The notes: generated from the sequence alone by a model not told the origin. Counted from the stretch's first letter, positions 1 through 8,098 are shown. The stretch: 64,000 nt of DNA from Streptomyces neyagawaensis (GCF_023516595.1 NZ_JAMGBG010000065.1:88318-152317), one strand, 5' to 3'. Translations and numbers: made by a program.

Positions 1-416
1 AAGCCCTCCACCACGGGCGCCGGTACGTAGCGCATGCAGGATCCGGCCCGCAGCACGGCCAGGGCCATGAGCATCACACCGGCCATCAGCCCGACGGTGA
101 GCACACCCGTCGTCCCGTACTCGCCGACGATCGGCACCAGCACGACGGTCATAGCCCCGGTCGGCCCGGACACCTGGAGGTCGGAACCGCCGAACAGGGC
201 GGCGAGCGCACCGGCCACCACGGCGGTCGCCAGCCCCGCCTCGGCCCCGAGACCCGAGGAGACACCGAAGCCGAGCGCGAGCGGCAGGGCCACGATCGCC
301 ACGGTGAGCCCCGCGAGCAGATCCCGTCTCGGGGAGCGCCCCATGGCCGCCAGGTCGGCGCGCGAGGGCAGCAGCGCGGTGAGCCGCGCCGCGGCCTGGT
401 TCAGCGGAACGGACAC
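1..416 (-). CDS. SulP-family anion transporter, N-terminal part (runs off the window)
   Basis: Read on the minus strand, the window's left end encodes the first 138 residues of a SulP permease. The N-terminus leads into DLLAGLTVAIVALPLALGF and, about 40 residues later, a LQVSGPTGAMTVVL segment, the typical first transmembrane hairpin of the family. SulP proteins carry sulfate, bicarbonate or other anions across the inner membrane. I chose a GTG start at 416 because it follows a GAGG-type ribosome site; no ATG in frame lies close upstream. The C-terminal half and any STAS or carbonic anhydrase domain lie outside the window. A second, complete SulP gene is at 39988-41703; the two are only distantly alike. 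Confidence 0.85.
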   Translation of the reverse strand, partial: MSVPLNQAAARLTALLPSRADLAAMGRSPRRDLLAGLTVAIVALPLALGFGVSSGLGAEAGLATAVVAGALAALFGGSDLQVSGPTGAMTVVLVPIVGEYGTTGVLTVGLMAGVMLMALAVLRAGSCMRYVPAPVVEG

Positions 417-557
417 GACCCCTCGGCTTCCCTGCGGCGCCCCGTCTCGGAGCGGACCCCATGCGCCGCGCCCGGCGGACACGGGCACGGCAACACAGCA
501 TCTAGTGAATTGCTAAATTTTGCAATTCCGCAGGTGGGGGGAGGGGGAACCGGGGTG
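417..557. promoter_or_regulatory. upstream region of the SulP gene
   Basis: This short gap between the SulP start and the stop of the Rv1733c-like gene contains an unusually A/T-rich patch around 505-530, with the inverted repeat GAATTGC/GCAATTC around TAAATTTT. It is the only AT-rich stretch nearby and probably holds the SulP promoter or an operator. No gene is seen in it. Confidence 0.35.
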
Positions 558-1139
558 TCAGCTCGTCTTGTGGCCCCATCGCGGGCCGACCAGGGTCCAT
601 TCCCTGCCCCACTGCTCGACACGGCGCCGGTCGAGCCACCACCGTCCGGCACGGCCGACGCCGTACGTCAGGCCGCTCAGGGAGAGCGCCGCGGCCGTGC
701 CGAGCGCGCCGGCCTCGATCGCCGCTTCGTTCTGGGTGGGTGGCTCACTGGTCAGGGCGCCCGTTCCGTCGATCCAGACCGTGACCTGAGCGTCGGCCTT
801 CCGACCGCCCTCCACCAGCGTCCTTCCGGTGCGCCGGGTGCCGTCCGGTGCGTTCCAGCGGACCTCCGCAGAGGAGCGGTCGCCCGTGCTGTACGGACCC
901 GAACCCGGCTCAGGGACGTCGGCGAGGAGTACGGCCGGGACCGAACGCCGCTGGGCGCGCTGGTCGGCGAAGACCTCCTGCGCCGCCTGCGCGGTCAGGA
1001 AGCCGGCCAGGCTGCCTCCGATCACCATGACCGCCCAGACGGCGAGCACGACCCACGCCTCCAGTACGTCCTCGTGGCGCCGCAGCGGATTGCTCCGCCA
1101 TCGCCACAGGAGCTTCTTCCCTCGCCTGCTGCCGGCCAT
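558..1139 (-). CDS. Rv1733c-like two-helix membrane protein
   Basis: The 193-residue protein has a basic N-terminus (GSRRGKKLLWRWRSNPLRRHEDVLEAW), a first transmembrane helix (about residues 28-48), a ~100-residue exported region containing VRW and a TVWID segment, and a second helix near residue 150 followed by a basic tail. This layout and the NPLRRHEDVLEAW motif match the actinobacterial Rv1733c family; Rv1733c itself is in the M. tuberculosis DosR dormancy regulon. The biochemical role is unknown. Start chosen at 1139 because a very strong GAGGAGGAGG site lies 9 bases upstream; a longer frame to 1199 lacks one. Several OsdR-type boxes lie upstream, which fits hypoxic control. Confidence 0.85.
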   Translation of the reverse strand: MAGSRRGKKLLWRWRSNPLRRHEDVLEAWVVLAVWAVMVIGGSLAGFLTAQAAQEVFADQRAQRRSVPAVLLADVPEPGSGPYSTGDRSSAEVRWNAPDGTRRTGRTLVEGGRKADAQVTVWIDGTGALTSEPPTQNEAAIEAGALGTAAALSLSGLTYGVGRAGRWWLDRRRVEQWGREWTLVGPRWGHKTS

Positions 1140-1201
1140 CGGTCCGCACCTCCTCCTCGTCGTCCCTGTGGAAGGTGCCAGTCGGAACACCGCCGTCACA
1201 T

Positions 1202-1270
1202 GGGCCGTTCAGGTGCCGTCATCAGGGCCGACCGGGGCCGACTCGCCGCCCGGCGAGGGTCGTTCGGCCC
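1202..1270 (-). promoter_or_regulatory. osdR box: OsdR/DevR-type boxes upstream of the Rv1733c-like gene
   Basis: Three related motifs sit 60-130 bp upstream of the start at 1139: GGGCCGTTCAGG (from 1202), GGGCCGACCGGGGCC (1225-1239) and GGGTCGTTCGGCCC (1257-1270). A fourth, GGGCCGAACGCCCC, is at 1515-1528 just past the stop of the next gene. They share the GGGNC..GNCCC core that recurs before other stress genes here. The remaining bases of this ~400-bp gap (1140-1535) show no gene. Confidence 0.55.
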
Positions 1271-1535
1271 TGGCCGAGTCGTGCGGCGCGCGGGCGGAGC
1301 GCTTTGGGCGGGTGCGGTGGGCGACCGTCGTGGGGGGTGACGCCCTGCGGTCGGCCGGCGGCACGCGAGCCGGGACGCAGGACGGGAAGGGCTCCACCCG
1401 CTTCTCGCGGATCCTGATTGCGCGGTGCGCGACCTCGCGGGCCGCTTCTCCGCGTCTCTCCTACGGGGCCCTTCCCGTCGGTTTCAGGACAACACGAGGA
1501 CGGCGAACGCGCCAGGGCCGAACGCCCCCGACTTG

Positions 1536-2114
1536 TCACCTCCGCACTGGAGCCGTGACCCGTGCCACGAGAGCCCGGACGTCGCACTCGCCCTGACCAT
1601 CGCCCCCGTCCCACGAAAGCGGCCCGCCCCCGGACGTTGCCGGGGACGGCTCCGGGGCGGGCACCGCGACCACGGGAACCGTCGCGTGGAGCAGGCACTC
1701 CCGGCCGACCGCCCCGATCGGGGGCAGCCCGAACGCGCCATGCGCCCGGCGTCCCAGAACGAGCAGGCGCGCGCCGCGGGCATGTCGGAGAAGCACCCGA
1801 ACGGGTGGTCCCTGCGTCACGACGGCGTGGACGTCGGCGGCTATCCGTGGGCCGAGGGCCTCTCGCAGCGTGTCGGCGAGCAATCCCGCGGCTCTCACCC
1901 GCTGTTCGGTGACCGTCGGGCGGGCCGACGGGGGAGCGTACGGGGCGAGTGTGGGGCCGGCCGGCTCCCAGGCGTGCACGGCGACGACCTCCGCGTGGAC
2001 GGCGCGGGCCTCCCGGACCGCCCAGCGCAGCGCGGACACGGACGCTTCGGAGCCGTCGACGCCCACGACGACGGCCTTCTCGCCGGGGACGTTCTCGGCG
2101 GTGATTTCCGGCAT
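1536..2114 (-). CDS. universal stress protein, single UspA domain
   Basis: The 192-residue protein has one Usp fold: VVVGVDGSEASVSALRWAVREA near the N-terminus, LLVLGRRAHGAFG at the nucleotide-binding loop, and VPVVAVP as the last strand. The usual GSVS end of the ATP loop is replaced by GAVG, so ATP binding may be altered. A ~30-residue Gly/Asp-rich tail follows the fold. Usp proteins are cytoplasmic and help survival during growth arrest or hypoxia. Start at 2114 has GGGAGG six bases upstream; a frame open to 2171 lacks a ribosome site. It lies in a run of minus-strand stress genes with an OsdR-type box about 80 bp upstream. Confidence 0.9.
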   Translation of the reverse strand: MPEITAENVPGEKAVVVGVDGSEASVSALRWAVREARAVHAEVVAVHAWEPAGPTLAPYAPPSARPTVTEQRVRAAGLLADTLREALGPRIAADVHAVVTQGPPVRVLLRHARGARLLVLGRRAHGAFGLPPIGAVGRECLLHATVPVVAVPAPEPSPATSGGGPLSWDGGDGQGECDVRALVARVTAPVRR

Positions 2115-2193
2115 GGCGGCCTCCCTCAACGGCCTCTGGACCCACCATGCGGTGGCGCGGGGCGACAGCACTTGGGCCGAGGGGGCTCGTCCC

Positions 2194-2210
2194 GCCGGCC
2201 GAACGGCCCC
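2194..2210 (-). promoter_or_regulatory. osdR box: OsdR-type box upstream of the USP gene at 1536-2114
   Basis: GCCGGCCGAACGGCCCC, which reads GGGGCCGTTCGGCCGGC on the minus strand, lies 80 bp before the USP start. A weaker GGGAC...GGCCC arrangement follows about 20 bp closer to the gene. Confidence 0.55.
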
Positions 2211-2214
2211 CGGT

Positions 2215-2529
2215 TCACACTCGGGCAGCTCCGGCTCCGGCTCCGGAACTGGCGGTAGCTGCGGCAGCTCCGGCGCCGGTTGCGGCGAGGGACTCGGCCC
2301 GGGCGGCGTGGGTGAGCAGTCGGTGAGCCAGATCGCGTGCCTCCTCGGCCGTCAGCGCGGCCCAGACGCCGGGTTCGTCACCCTGGTCCGGCCCCACGCG
2401 CAAGGTCACCCGGGTGATCGGCCGGGCCGCCGTCAGCGTCAGGCACTTCACCGTGATGCTGCGCCCGCAGGAGGTCACCAACGGGGGCTGGTCACCCGGT
2501 GAATGCCGCTCCTGCCCTGGAGCCGTCAT
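2215..2529 (-). CDS. small conserved-looking protein of unknown function
   Basis: A 104-residue protein I do not recognise. Its middle carries alternating hydrophobic residues (SITVKCLTLTAARPITRVTLRVG) followed by GVWAALTAEEARDLAHRLL, suggesting a small alpha/beta fold. The C-terminal third is Ala/Gly/Ser-rich. Codon use is normal for the window. I place the start at the ATG at 2529, eight bases after AAAGGTG; an earlier GTG at 2538 sits on that site. It lies between two USP genes on the same strand and may be co-expressed with the USP downstream. Function cannot be inferred. Confidence 0.6.
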   Translation of the reverse strand: MTAPGQERHSPGDQPPLVTSCGRSITVKCLTLTAARPITRVTLRVGPDQGDEPGVWAALTAEEARDLAHRLLTHAARAESLAATGAGAAAATASSGAGAGAARV

Positions 2530-2723
2530 GGGTCTCACACCTTTCTCCGAGCCGCGATGCGGGCCCCTTCCGCGGGCTTCGCCGTGAACGTCGCGACACC
2601 GGCCGGGGTATCAGGAACAGCGCCGTGCGGGCGTGTCTTGTTCCCGCGCGGGCCCGTCGGTTCGGCCGCCGTCACAGCTCTCCCGCGGAGTGCCGTCGGC
2701 GCGAACGGTCGCGCGGTCGCGGT

Positions 2724-3617
2724 TCAGTCGTGCGGGACGATCGCCACGGGGCAGGGCACATGGTGCAGTGCCGCGTGGGCGACCGGCCCGAGTCTCCATG
2801 GACCGGGCCGGTGCCGGGGGCGCCCCACGACGAGGAGGCGGCCGGCGACCGCGGCCGTCAGCAGCGCCTGGGAGGGATGGCCCGTGGTGACCTGCTCCTC
2901 GACGGGTGTGTCGGGGAACGTCTCCCGCCAGGGCTTCAGCGCGGCGGTCAGCCGTACGCGTTCCTCCGCCTCGAAAGGGCCGACCGGCTCGGTGACGAGC
3001 TTCCCGTGAGGGTGGGCCGCCAGGGCGGCGAGCAGGGGCAGGACCCGTACGACGTGGACGGGGGTTCCGCGCGACGCGGCCTCGGTGAAGGCGAAGTCGA
3101 GCAGCGCGTCGGCGCTCGGACCGGGCTCCTGAACGCCCACCACGACCGCGTCCTGGCTCGCCACCGCGGGCCCGCCCGGGCTGTCGTCGGCCGACGGATC
3201 GCCGGCCCGCACGGTGACGGCCGGACACCGGGACTGGCCCAGCACGTGCAGGCTGATGGAGCCCAGCAGGAAGCTCGCCAGGGAGCCGTGGCCGCGGGAA
3301 CCGACGACGAGCAGGGCCGCGTCGGCGCTCCGGTCCACCAGCTCATCGGCGGCGGGGGCCGAGACCAGCTCCGTCGACAGCTCCAGGTCCCCGTAGCGGT
3401 GCAGCACCTCCGCCTCGGCCCGGCGCAGCGCGTCCCGGCCGTACTGCCGCTTGCTGCGGGCCTCTTGCGGAAGGGCCGGCACATCGAGCGGTTGGGTGGT
3501 CCACGAGTGGACCAGCACGATCGGCAGGCGCCGGGCGGCGGCCTCGCGAGCGGCCCACCAGACGGTGGTCATACCGGCGGGGGTGCCGTTGAAACCCACG
3601 GTGACAGAGCCGATCAT
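2724..3617 (-). CDS. universal stress protein, tandem UspA domains
   Basis: The 297-residue protein has two Usp domains. The first (1-145) starts MIGSVTVGFNGTPAGMTTVWWAAREA and keeps the ATP-loop sequence VVGSRGHGSLASFLLGSIS. The second (155-297) has a degenerate loop, VVGRPRHRPGPWRLGPVAHAALHH, ending CPVAIVPH, as in many streptomycete tandem USPs. The start at 3617 has GGAGG seven bases upstream; the frame remains open to 3659 without a ribosome site. The gene is part of a minus-strand USP/Acg cluster; in M. tuberculosis genes of both kinds belong to the DosR regulon. Motifs of the OsdR type lie 100-135 bp upstream. Confidence 0.93.
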   Translation of the reverse strand: MIGSVTVGFNGTPAGMTTVWWAAREAAARRLPIVLVHSWTTQPLDVPALPQEARSKRQYGRDALRRAEAEVLHRYGDLELSTELVSAPAADELVDRSADAALLVVGSRGHGSLASFLLGSISLHVLGQSRCPAVTVRAGDPSADDSPGGPAVASQDAVVVGVQEPGPSADALLDFAFTEAASRGTPVHVVRVLPLLAALAAHPHGKLVTEPVGPFEAEERVRLTAALKPWRETFPDTPVEEQVTTGHPSQALLTAAVAGRLLVVGRPRHRPGPWRLGPVAHAALHHVPCPVAIVPHD

Positions 3618-3715
3618 GGCCCACCTCCGCTGTCGGCGTGCCGGCCGTCGCGTCGTCACGCCTCGCCCCCACTTCCGTCTCCTCCATTTTCTCCCCGCTG
3701 GGGGTGCGAGGGTCA

Positions 3716-3752
3716 GGGGCCGGACGGCACGCGCCCCCGGGCCCTCCGGCCC
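3716..3752 (-). promoter_or_regulatory. osdR box: OsdR-type boxes upstream of the tandem USP gene
   Basis: GGGGCCGGACGGCAC (3716-3730) and GGGCCCTCCGGCCC (3739-3752) are two imperfect palindromes about 22 bp apart, in the gap between the USP start (3617) and the stop of the Acg-like gene (3774). Confidence 0.5.
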
Positions 3753-3773
3753 TGCGCGGGGGCCACGAGTCCG

Positions 3774-4766
3774 TCAGGACGCGAACAGCACGTCCGTGTC
3801 CAGCATCTGCCGGGCGGGACGGCGCGGGGACGGCGGGCCCTCCGGGCCGTAGCCCAACCGGACCACCATCTGCGCGTGGGCGCGGAGGGCGTCGCCCGGG
3901 GGCACGACCCGCTCCCGCAGATCCGGCCACTCCAGCGCCTGGTGCAGGAGCGACGCCCGCAGCCCGTGGGCGGTGGCCACCAGCAGGACGCGTTGGAGTG
4001 CCTGCCCGGCGCGCAGCCAGTCCGACCTGCGGTCGTGCGAGGTGGACAGCACGGCGATGGACGGCCGCTTCTCGAAGGGACGCGTGGCCAACACGGACGG
4101 ACGCCGGTGCGCGCCGAAGTCCCGCAGGGGCATCCGCTCCCAGAAGTCCTGCGGTCCGATCGCCGCCGGCGGCATGCCGAGAGCGGCCGCGTTCGGCTCG
4201 TGCACCCAACGGCGGCTCTCCGCCGCCCGGTCGGGGTCGGCCGTGTTGCGGCGCTCGGCATCACGGAACAGCCGCAGCACCCGCTCCGTCCCACCCGGGC
4301 CGGGGCGGCTCAGCAGGGCGCCCTCACTGTGCGCGGCCTCGGCGAGTTCCGCCGCCACCGCGCCGGGCAGGGGTGCTTCGGAGAACGGGAACCGGCTGCT
4401 GTGCCGGCGCCACAGCGCCTCGTACAGCCGGGGAACGGCCGCGTTCCGCACCGGCCCGCCGAGCCGTACGGTGGCCAACAGATCCGGTTCGCCGGGCCGG
4501 GGCAGCAGCCGGGTCACCGGCTCCCGGCCGAAGTGGGCGACCGCCAGCCGGAGGTTGAGGAGGGCGCAGCCCACGGAGAGGTGCAGGGCACGGCCCGTGG
4601 GGTCGAGGTGCCGTAGCCCGCGGTCCGCCACGGCACGGACCTCCAGCGTCACCGTGTCCGGGTCGAACCGGAAGCGCCAGGGCTGGGTGTTGTGGATCGA
4701 GGGAGCGGCCACGGCCGCCGACACCATCGTCTCCAGCGTCGGGAGTGCGGGAGCTGCGGACCACAT
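3774..4766 (-). CDS. Acg/Rv2032-family FMN-binding nitroreductase-like protein
   Basis: The 330-residue protein begins LETMVSAAVAAPSIHNTQPWRF, the flavin-binding signature of the Acg family, and continues with LRHLDPTGRALHLSVGCALLNLRLA and HRRPSVLATRPFEKRPSIAVLST. Acg (Rv2032) is one of the most strongly induced DosR-regulon proteins of M. tuberculosis; it has a nitroreductase fold with a lid covering the FMN and is thought to store flavin rather than reduce nitro compounds. The length matches the family. Start at 4766 with AAGGAG seven bases upstream; the frame is open much further but shows no coding character there. OsdR-type boxes lie 90-145 bp upstream. Confidence 0.92.
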   Translation of the reverse strand: MWSAAPALPTLETMVSAAVAAPSIHNTQPWRFRFDPDTVTLEVRAVADRGLRHLDPTGRALHLSVGCALLNLRLAVAHFGREPVTRLLPRPGEPDLLATVRLGGPVRNAAVPRLYEALWRRHSSRFPFSEAPLPGAVAAELAEAAHSEGALLSRPGPGGTERVLRLFRDAERRNTADPDRAAESRRWVHEPNAAALGMPPAAIGPQDFWERMPLRDFGAHRRPSVLATRPFEKRPSIAVLSTSHDRRSDWLRAGQALQRVLLVATAHGLRASLLHQALEWPDLRERVVPPGDALRAHAQMVVRLGYGPEGPPSPRRPARQMLDTDVLFAS

Positions 4767-4852
4767 CGGGAACTCCTTCCCGCCCCGCGCCGCGGAGCCG
4801 GGGCTGGGTGGTGGACCCTGCCCACAGTGGTGGCGCCGCGCCGGACGCAGTA

Positions 4853-4910
4853 GGGGCCGTACGGCTCCACGGCCGGGCCGCACGGCACCCGACGGGAGCC
4901 CTTCGGCACC
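4853..4910 (-). promoter_or_regulatory. osdR box: OsdR-type boxes upstream of the Acg-like gene
   Basis: GGGGCCGTACGGCTCC (4853-4868) is a near-perfect palindrome; GGGAGCCCTTCGGCACC (4894-4910) is a second, weaker copy. Both sit in the divergent gap between the Acg-like gene (minus) and the small membrane protein (plus, 4977). Confidence 0.55.
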
Positions 4911-4976
4911 CTGCGCCGTGGCATGCCGGGCGCTTTCCTGGAAGAGGGGGACCGAGACCCGGAAGGGGTGCGCAGC

Positions 4977-5297
4977 ATGGTCACGACGGCATCGGCATCG
5001 AGGTCGACCTCGCTCATCAGGAAGCGGTACGCCGTCCTGCTGGCCGGCTCCGCCGTGGTGGCCTTCGTCCTGCGGGCCGTGCGCGACGCGCTGGCACTCC
5101 GCGCGCTGCGCCGCCGCACGGACCGCCGCGCGAACCGTCGGCTGCCGACCACGCTGGTCGTGCCGATGACGCCGGTGGCTCCGGCGAGGCCGATCGCGCC
5201 GGCAGGTCCGCCGACGACCGTGCCCCCGCCCTCGCCGATGGGCTCGCCGACGGACGTGGCCGCCCGTCGCCCCGGTCCGGCTCTCGTGTCCCGCTGA
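4977..5297 (+). CDS. small single-pass membrane protein, unknown function
   Basis: A 106-residue frame with normal high-GC codon use and a good ribosome site (GGAAGGGG, eight bases before ATG 4977). It has one clear transmembrane helix (YAVLLAGSAVVAFVLRAV, residues 18-35), then a basic segment (LRALRRRTDRRANRRLP) and a Pro/Ala/Thr-rich tail. I do not recognise a family. It stands divergent to the Acg-like gene and just before a USP gene. An OsdR-type box overlaps its stop codon. Minus-strand frames also run through here but lack starts with ribosome sites. Confidence 0.5.
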   Translation: MVTTASASRSTSLIRKRYAVLLAGSAVVAFVLRAVRDALALRALRRRTDRRANRRLPTTLVVPMTPVAPARPIAPAGPPTTVPPPSPMGSPTDVAARRPGPALVSR

Positions 5298-5364
5298 GCC
5301 GTTCGGCCCGTGAGGCGGGGGGGAGTTGGGGCCCAAGGGCCCAGGGGAAGGACTTGCGGCCCCC
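5297..5364 (+). promoter_or_regulatory. osdR box: OsdR-type boxes upstream of the USP gene pair
   Basis: AGCCGTTCGGCCC (5297-5309), GGGGCCCAAGGGCCC (5328-5342) and GGACTTGCGGCCCCC (5350-5364) lie 70-140 bp before the USP start at 5435. The last one shares ACTTGCGGCCCC with the boxes at 41818 and 43107. Confidence 0.6.
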
Positions 5365-5434
5365 TGCGCACCGCCGTCTCCCTCCCCGATGCTCGGCTCA
5401 GGCCCATCCGGCCGGGACACAGGAGGTGCGCACC

Positions 5435-6343
5435 ATGGTTCGGTACGTGATCGCGGGAGTCGACGGATCGACCGAGAGTCTCGCCGCCGCCCACTGGGCG
5501 GCCAGGGAATCCCTGCGCAGGGGCATGGAGCTGCGGCTCGTACACGCGTGGGAGTGGCATCCGCGTCCCCCGGCCTCCGTCCCCCTCGGGACCGGTCAGC
5601 GCGCGTGGGCCGAACAGACCCTGGACGAGGTGGTCCGCAGCGTCAGGGCCGCACACCCCGGCCTCGGCATCGAGGACCGGCTCGTGCGGGAAGCCCCGGT
5701 CGCCGCCCTGCTCGACGCCACCGACGAGGCCGAACTGCTGGTCCTCGGGTCCCGTGGGCTGAGCGGTCTCGCCGGGTTCGTCGTCGGTTCGGTCTCCCAG
5801 CGGGTCGTGGCGCGGTCGACGCGCCCCGTGGTGCTCGTCCGGTCCGGGGAGAGCGCCGCCGGTGAACACCTCCCGGCCCCGGACGGGGTGTCGCCGGACG
5901 AGATACCCGAACTCCCGTACCGCGACGTGGTCCTCGGGCTCGACGTCTCCCACCCCTGCGACGAGCTGATCGAGTTCGCGTTCGCCGCCGCCCGGCGCCG
6001 CGGCACCGGGCTCCGCGTGGTCCACGCCTACCGGGTTCCGACGGCGTACGCCGTCGACTACACCTACGACCCGGTCCCCGGAACCGAACTGCTCGCGGAA
6101 CGGGAACGCGCCGTGGTCGCGGCACTCCGCCCGTGGTGCGCGAAGTTTCCCGAGGTCACTGTGGTCGAGACGGTCGTCGAGGGGCGGGCCGCGGGCGCGC
6201 TCGTCGACGCGTCGGCCGACGCCTCGCTGGTCGTCGTCGGACGCCGCATCCGGGACGCCCGGCCCGGCCCGCACACAGGGCCCGTCACCCACGCGGTCCT
6301 GCACCACGTCGGCTGCCCGGTGGCCGTCGTACCGCACACCTGA
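5435..6343 (+). CDS. universal stress protein, tandem UspA domains
   Basis: The 302-residue protein starts MVRYVIAGVDGSTESLAAAHWAARESLRRG. Domain 1 carries the full ATP loop VLGSRGLSGLAGFVVGSVSQRV; domain 2 (from VVLGLDVSHPCDELIEFAFAAA, about residue 165) has the diverged loop VVVGRRIRDARPGPHTGPVTHAVLHHVGCPVAVVPH. The AGGAGG site lies nine bases before ATG 5435. It is followed after 106 bp by another USP gene on the same strand, so the two probably form one transcription unit. It is the closest relative in this window of the USP at 43184, including a DANAY-like region around the domain 2 helices. Stress or hypoxia induction is inferred from upstream boxes. Confidence 0.94.
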   Translation: MVRYVIAGVDGSTESLAAAHWAARESLRRGMELRLVHAWEWHPRPPASVPLGTGQRAWAEQTLDEVVRSVRAAHPGLGIEDRLVREAPVAALLDATDEAELLVLGSRGLSGLAGFVVGSVSQRVVARSTRPVVLVRSGESAAGEHLPAPDGVSPDEIPELPYRDVVLGLDVSHPCDELIEFAFAAARRRGTGLRVVHAYRVPTAYAVDYTYDPVPGTELLAERERAVVAALRPWCAKFPEVTVVETVVEGRAAGALVDASADASLVVVGRRIRDARPGPHTGPVTHAVLHHVGCPVAVVPHT

Positions 6344-6449
6344 GCCCCAGCACGACTGGGCCCCGCACGACTGAGCCCCGTGTACCTGGGCCCCTCGCAC
6401 CTGAGCGGATGCCCGAGAGCCGTCCGGAACCACGACAGGAGGAACGACC

Positions 6450-7259
6450 ATGAGGATCCGTCACGTCACCGTCGGCGTGGACGGCACGATCACCGCCGTA
6501 CGCGCCCTCGACCGTGCCGCCGACGAGGCGGCCCTGCGCGGCGTCGGTCTGGAGATCGTCCACGCCGTGCCGGACCTCGACGAGGCCGGCCCCGTGCTCG
6601 CGTCCGCCGCCGCACGCGTGCGCGCCCGTCGGCCCGGCACGGCCGTCACCACCGTCCCGGTCCAGGGCCACTCTGCCGGCGTGCTCGCGGAACGGGGACG
6701 GCACGCGGCACTCACCGTCGTCGGCTGCCGGGACCTCGGCGGGATCCTCGGCGCGGTGGTCGGCTCGGTGAGCGCGCGCCTGGCCGCGCACGCGCCGGGA
6801 CCGCTGCTCGTCGTACGCGGCGACTCACCGATGAACAGCCACGACGAGATCATCCTCGGCCTCGACGACTCCACCGACGCGGGTACGGCGGCCTACGCCT
6901 TCCAGGAGGCCGAACTGCGCCGCGCCCGCCTGCGGATCCCCCCGTTCACCACGCATCACCCCGTGCTCTCCGCGGCGTCCCACCGGGCCAAGGGGCGGTC
7001 GATCGCGCGCCCCGCGCTCGACGCGGCGCTGGCGGACCTCGGTGAGCGGCACCCGACCGTACGCGTGGACGCCCCCGAGCCGGGCTCCGCCCCGGTACGG
7101 GCCTTGGTGGACGCCACCCGCACCGCCGACCTCGTCGTGGTCGCGGCCGGTCCCGCAACGCACGGTTCCGGCCGCCATCTCGGACCCGTGGCCCGCGAAC
7201 TGCTGCACCGCTCCCACTGCCCGGTCCTGATCGTCCCCGCCGGGAACGGGACGGCGTAG
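6450..7259 (+). CDS. universal stress protein, tandem UspA domains, short second domain
   Basis: The 269-residue protein begins MRIRHVTVGVDGTITAVRALDRAADEAALRG. Its first domain keeps VVGCRDLGGILGAVVGSVSARL; the second, from EIILGLDDSTDAGTAAYAFQEAELRR (about residue 131), is shorter than usual between the first helix and the loop, and ends HCPVLIVPAG. Strong ribosome site AGGAGG before ATG 6450. The 106-bp gap before it contains short direct repeats of the form GCACGACTGNGCCCC. Likely co-transcribed with the USP gene upstream. The gene converges with the CBS gene at 7394; the 134-bp gap between them is a purine-rich run of GGGAGA-type repeats. Confidence 0.92.
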   Translation: MRIRHVTVGVDGTITAVRALDRAADEAALRGVGLEIVHAVPDLDEAGPVLASAAARVRARRPGTAVTTVPVQGHSAGVLAERGRHAALTVVGCRDLGGILGAVVGSVSARLAAHAPGPLLVVRGDSPMNSHDEIILGLDDSTDAGTAAYAFQEAELRRARLRIPPFTTHHPVLSAASHRAKGRSIARPALDAALADLGERHPTVRVDAPEPGSAPVRALVDATRTADLVVVAAGPATHGSGRHLGPVARELLHRSHCPVLIVPAGNGTA

Positions 7260-7393
7260 CGGAGGGCGCAGGGAGGAGGGAGAGGGGGGAGAGCGGGGAG
7301 AACTGGCGGAGCGGGGAGAGCGGCCAGGTCCGGGTCGCCGCCCCAGCCGGACGGATCCGGCATCACAGCCCGGCCCCTCGCTCCCGCTCCCGG

Positions 7394-8098
7394 TCAGTTC
7401 GCCAGCTGGGAGCGGCGGGACATCCCCTGGTCCGACGGTGCCTCGGCGGTGTCGTCGGTCCGGTGATCCAGCTCGGCGGAGACGTCGACGACGCCGTCCA
7501 CACCCCGGCACAGCCGTAGCACCACGGGGACCATGGACGCGCGCTCGACGGTGCCCCGCAGCGTGACCCGCCCTCCGACCACCCGCACGGTGATCGTGTC
7601 GGGCGCGAGGCCCAGGGTCCGTACCAGGACCTCCCCGGCGATCTCCTCCCGGATCGCGCTGTCGCCGCGCAGGAAGACGCGCAGCAGATCGGCGCGGCTG
7701 ATCAGCCCCACGAGTCGTCCCGCCTCGTCGACCACGGGCAGTCGTTTGACGTGGTGTCGCTCCATGACCTGGGCGGCCTCCACCACCGTCCACTGCGGTC
7801 GCGCGGTCACGGCGGGGCTGTTCATCAGCCCCTCGGCGGTGGACGCCTCGGCCTTCGCGCCGGCGGCGTCCATCGGACGCAGCACCGGCAGCAGCCCGGC
7901 CGGGTCGAGTTGCGCGGCCTCCTTGCGCAGGAGGTCCGCCTCGGAGACGACGCCGAGGGGGCGGTCGTCGTCGTCCACGACGGGTACGGCCGTGATGTCG
8001 TACTCGGCGAGCAGTTTCGCGATCTCCTTGAAGCCGGTGTCCCGCCGCACCCGTACGACGTCCGTGGTCATGAGGTCACTCACCATCCGGTGCCGCAT
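7394..8098 (-). CDS. CBS-pair protein with C-terminal BON domain
   Basis: The 234-residue protein has CBS domain 1 (residues 5-65, VSDLMTTDVVRVRRDTGFKEIAKLLAEYDITAVPVVDDDDRPLGVVSEADLL), CBS domain 2 (about 92-150, LMNSPAVTARPQWTVVEAAQVMERHHVKRLPVVDEAGRLVGLISRADLLRVFLR) and a BON domain (about 155-215, VRVVGGRVTLRGTVERASMVPVVLRLCRGVDGVVDV). CBS pairs bind adenosine nucleotides; BON domains contact membranes or partners. This combination is frequent in actinobacterial hypoxia clusters, but no target is known. Start at 8098 follows GGAGG by nine bases. Divergent from ctaD with an OsdR-type box 104 bp upstream. Two paralogues lie at 16777 and 47063. Confidence 0.92.
   Translation of the reverse strand: MRHRMVSDLMTTDVVRVRRDTGFKEIAKLLAEYDITAVPVVDDDDRPLGVVSEADLLRKEAAQLDPAGLLPVLRPMDAAGAKAEASTAEGLMNSPAVTARPQWTVVEAAQVMERHHVKRLPVVDEAGRLVGLISRADLLRVFLRGDSAIREEIAGEVLVRTLGLAPDTITVRVVGGRVTLRGTVERASMVPVVLRLCRGVDGVVDVSAELDHRTDDTAEAPSDQGMSRRSQLAN

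Noticed and set aside
46..516. Plus-strand 160-codon frame at the left edge
   Set aside because: The opposite strand encodes a clear SulP N-terminus with transmembrane segments; the plus frame is its shadow.
4649..6451. 600-codon minus-strand frame covering the Acg-like start and USP gene
   Set aside because: Antisense to the USP gene and in the wrong frame for the Acg-like gene; no family signal.
2724..7259. USP genes as a recent tandem array
   Set aside because: The USP copies differ clearly in sequence and orientation; only 5435 and 43184 are close, and they are far apart, so no recent local amplification is supported.
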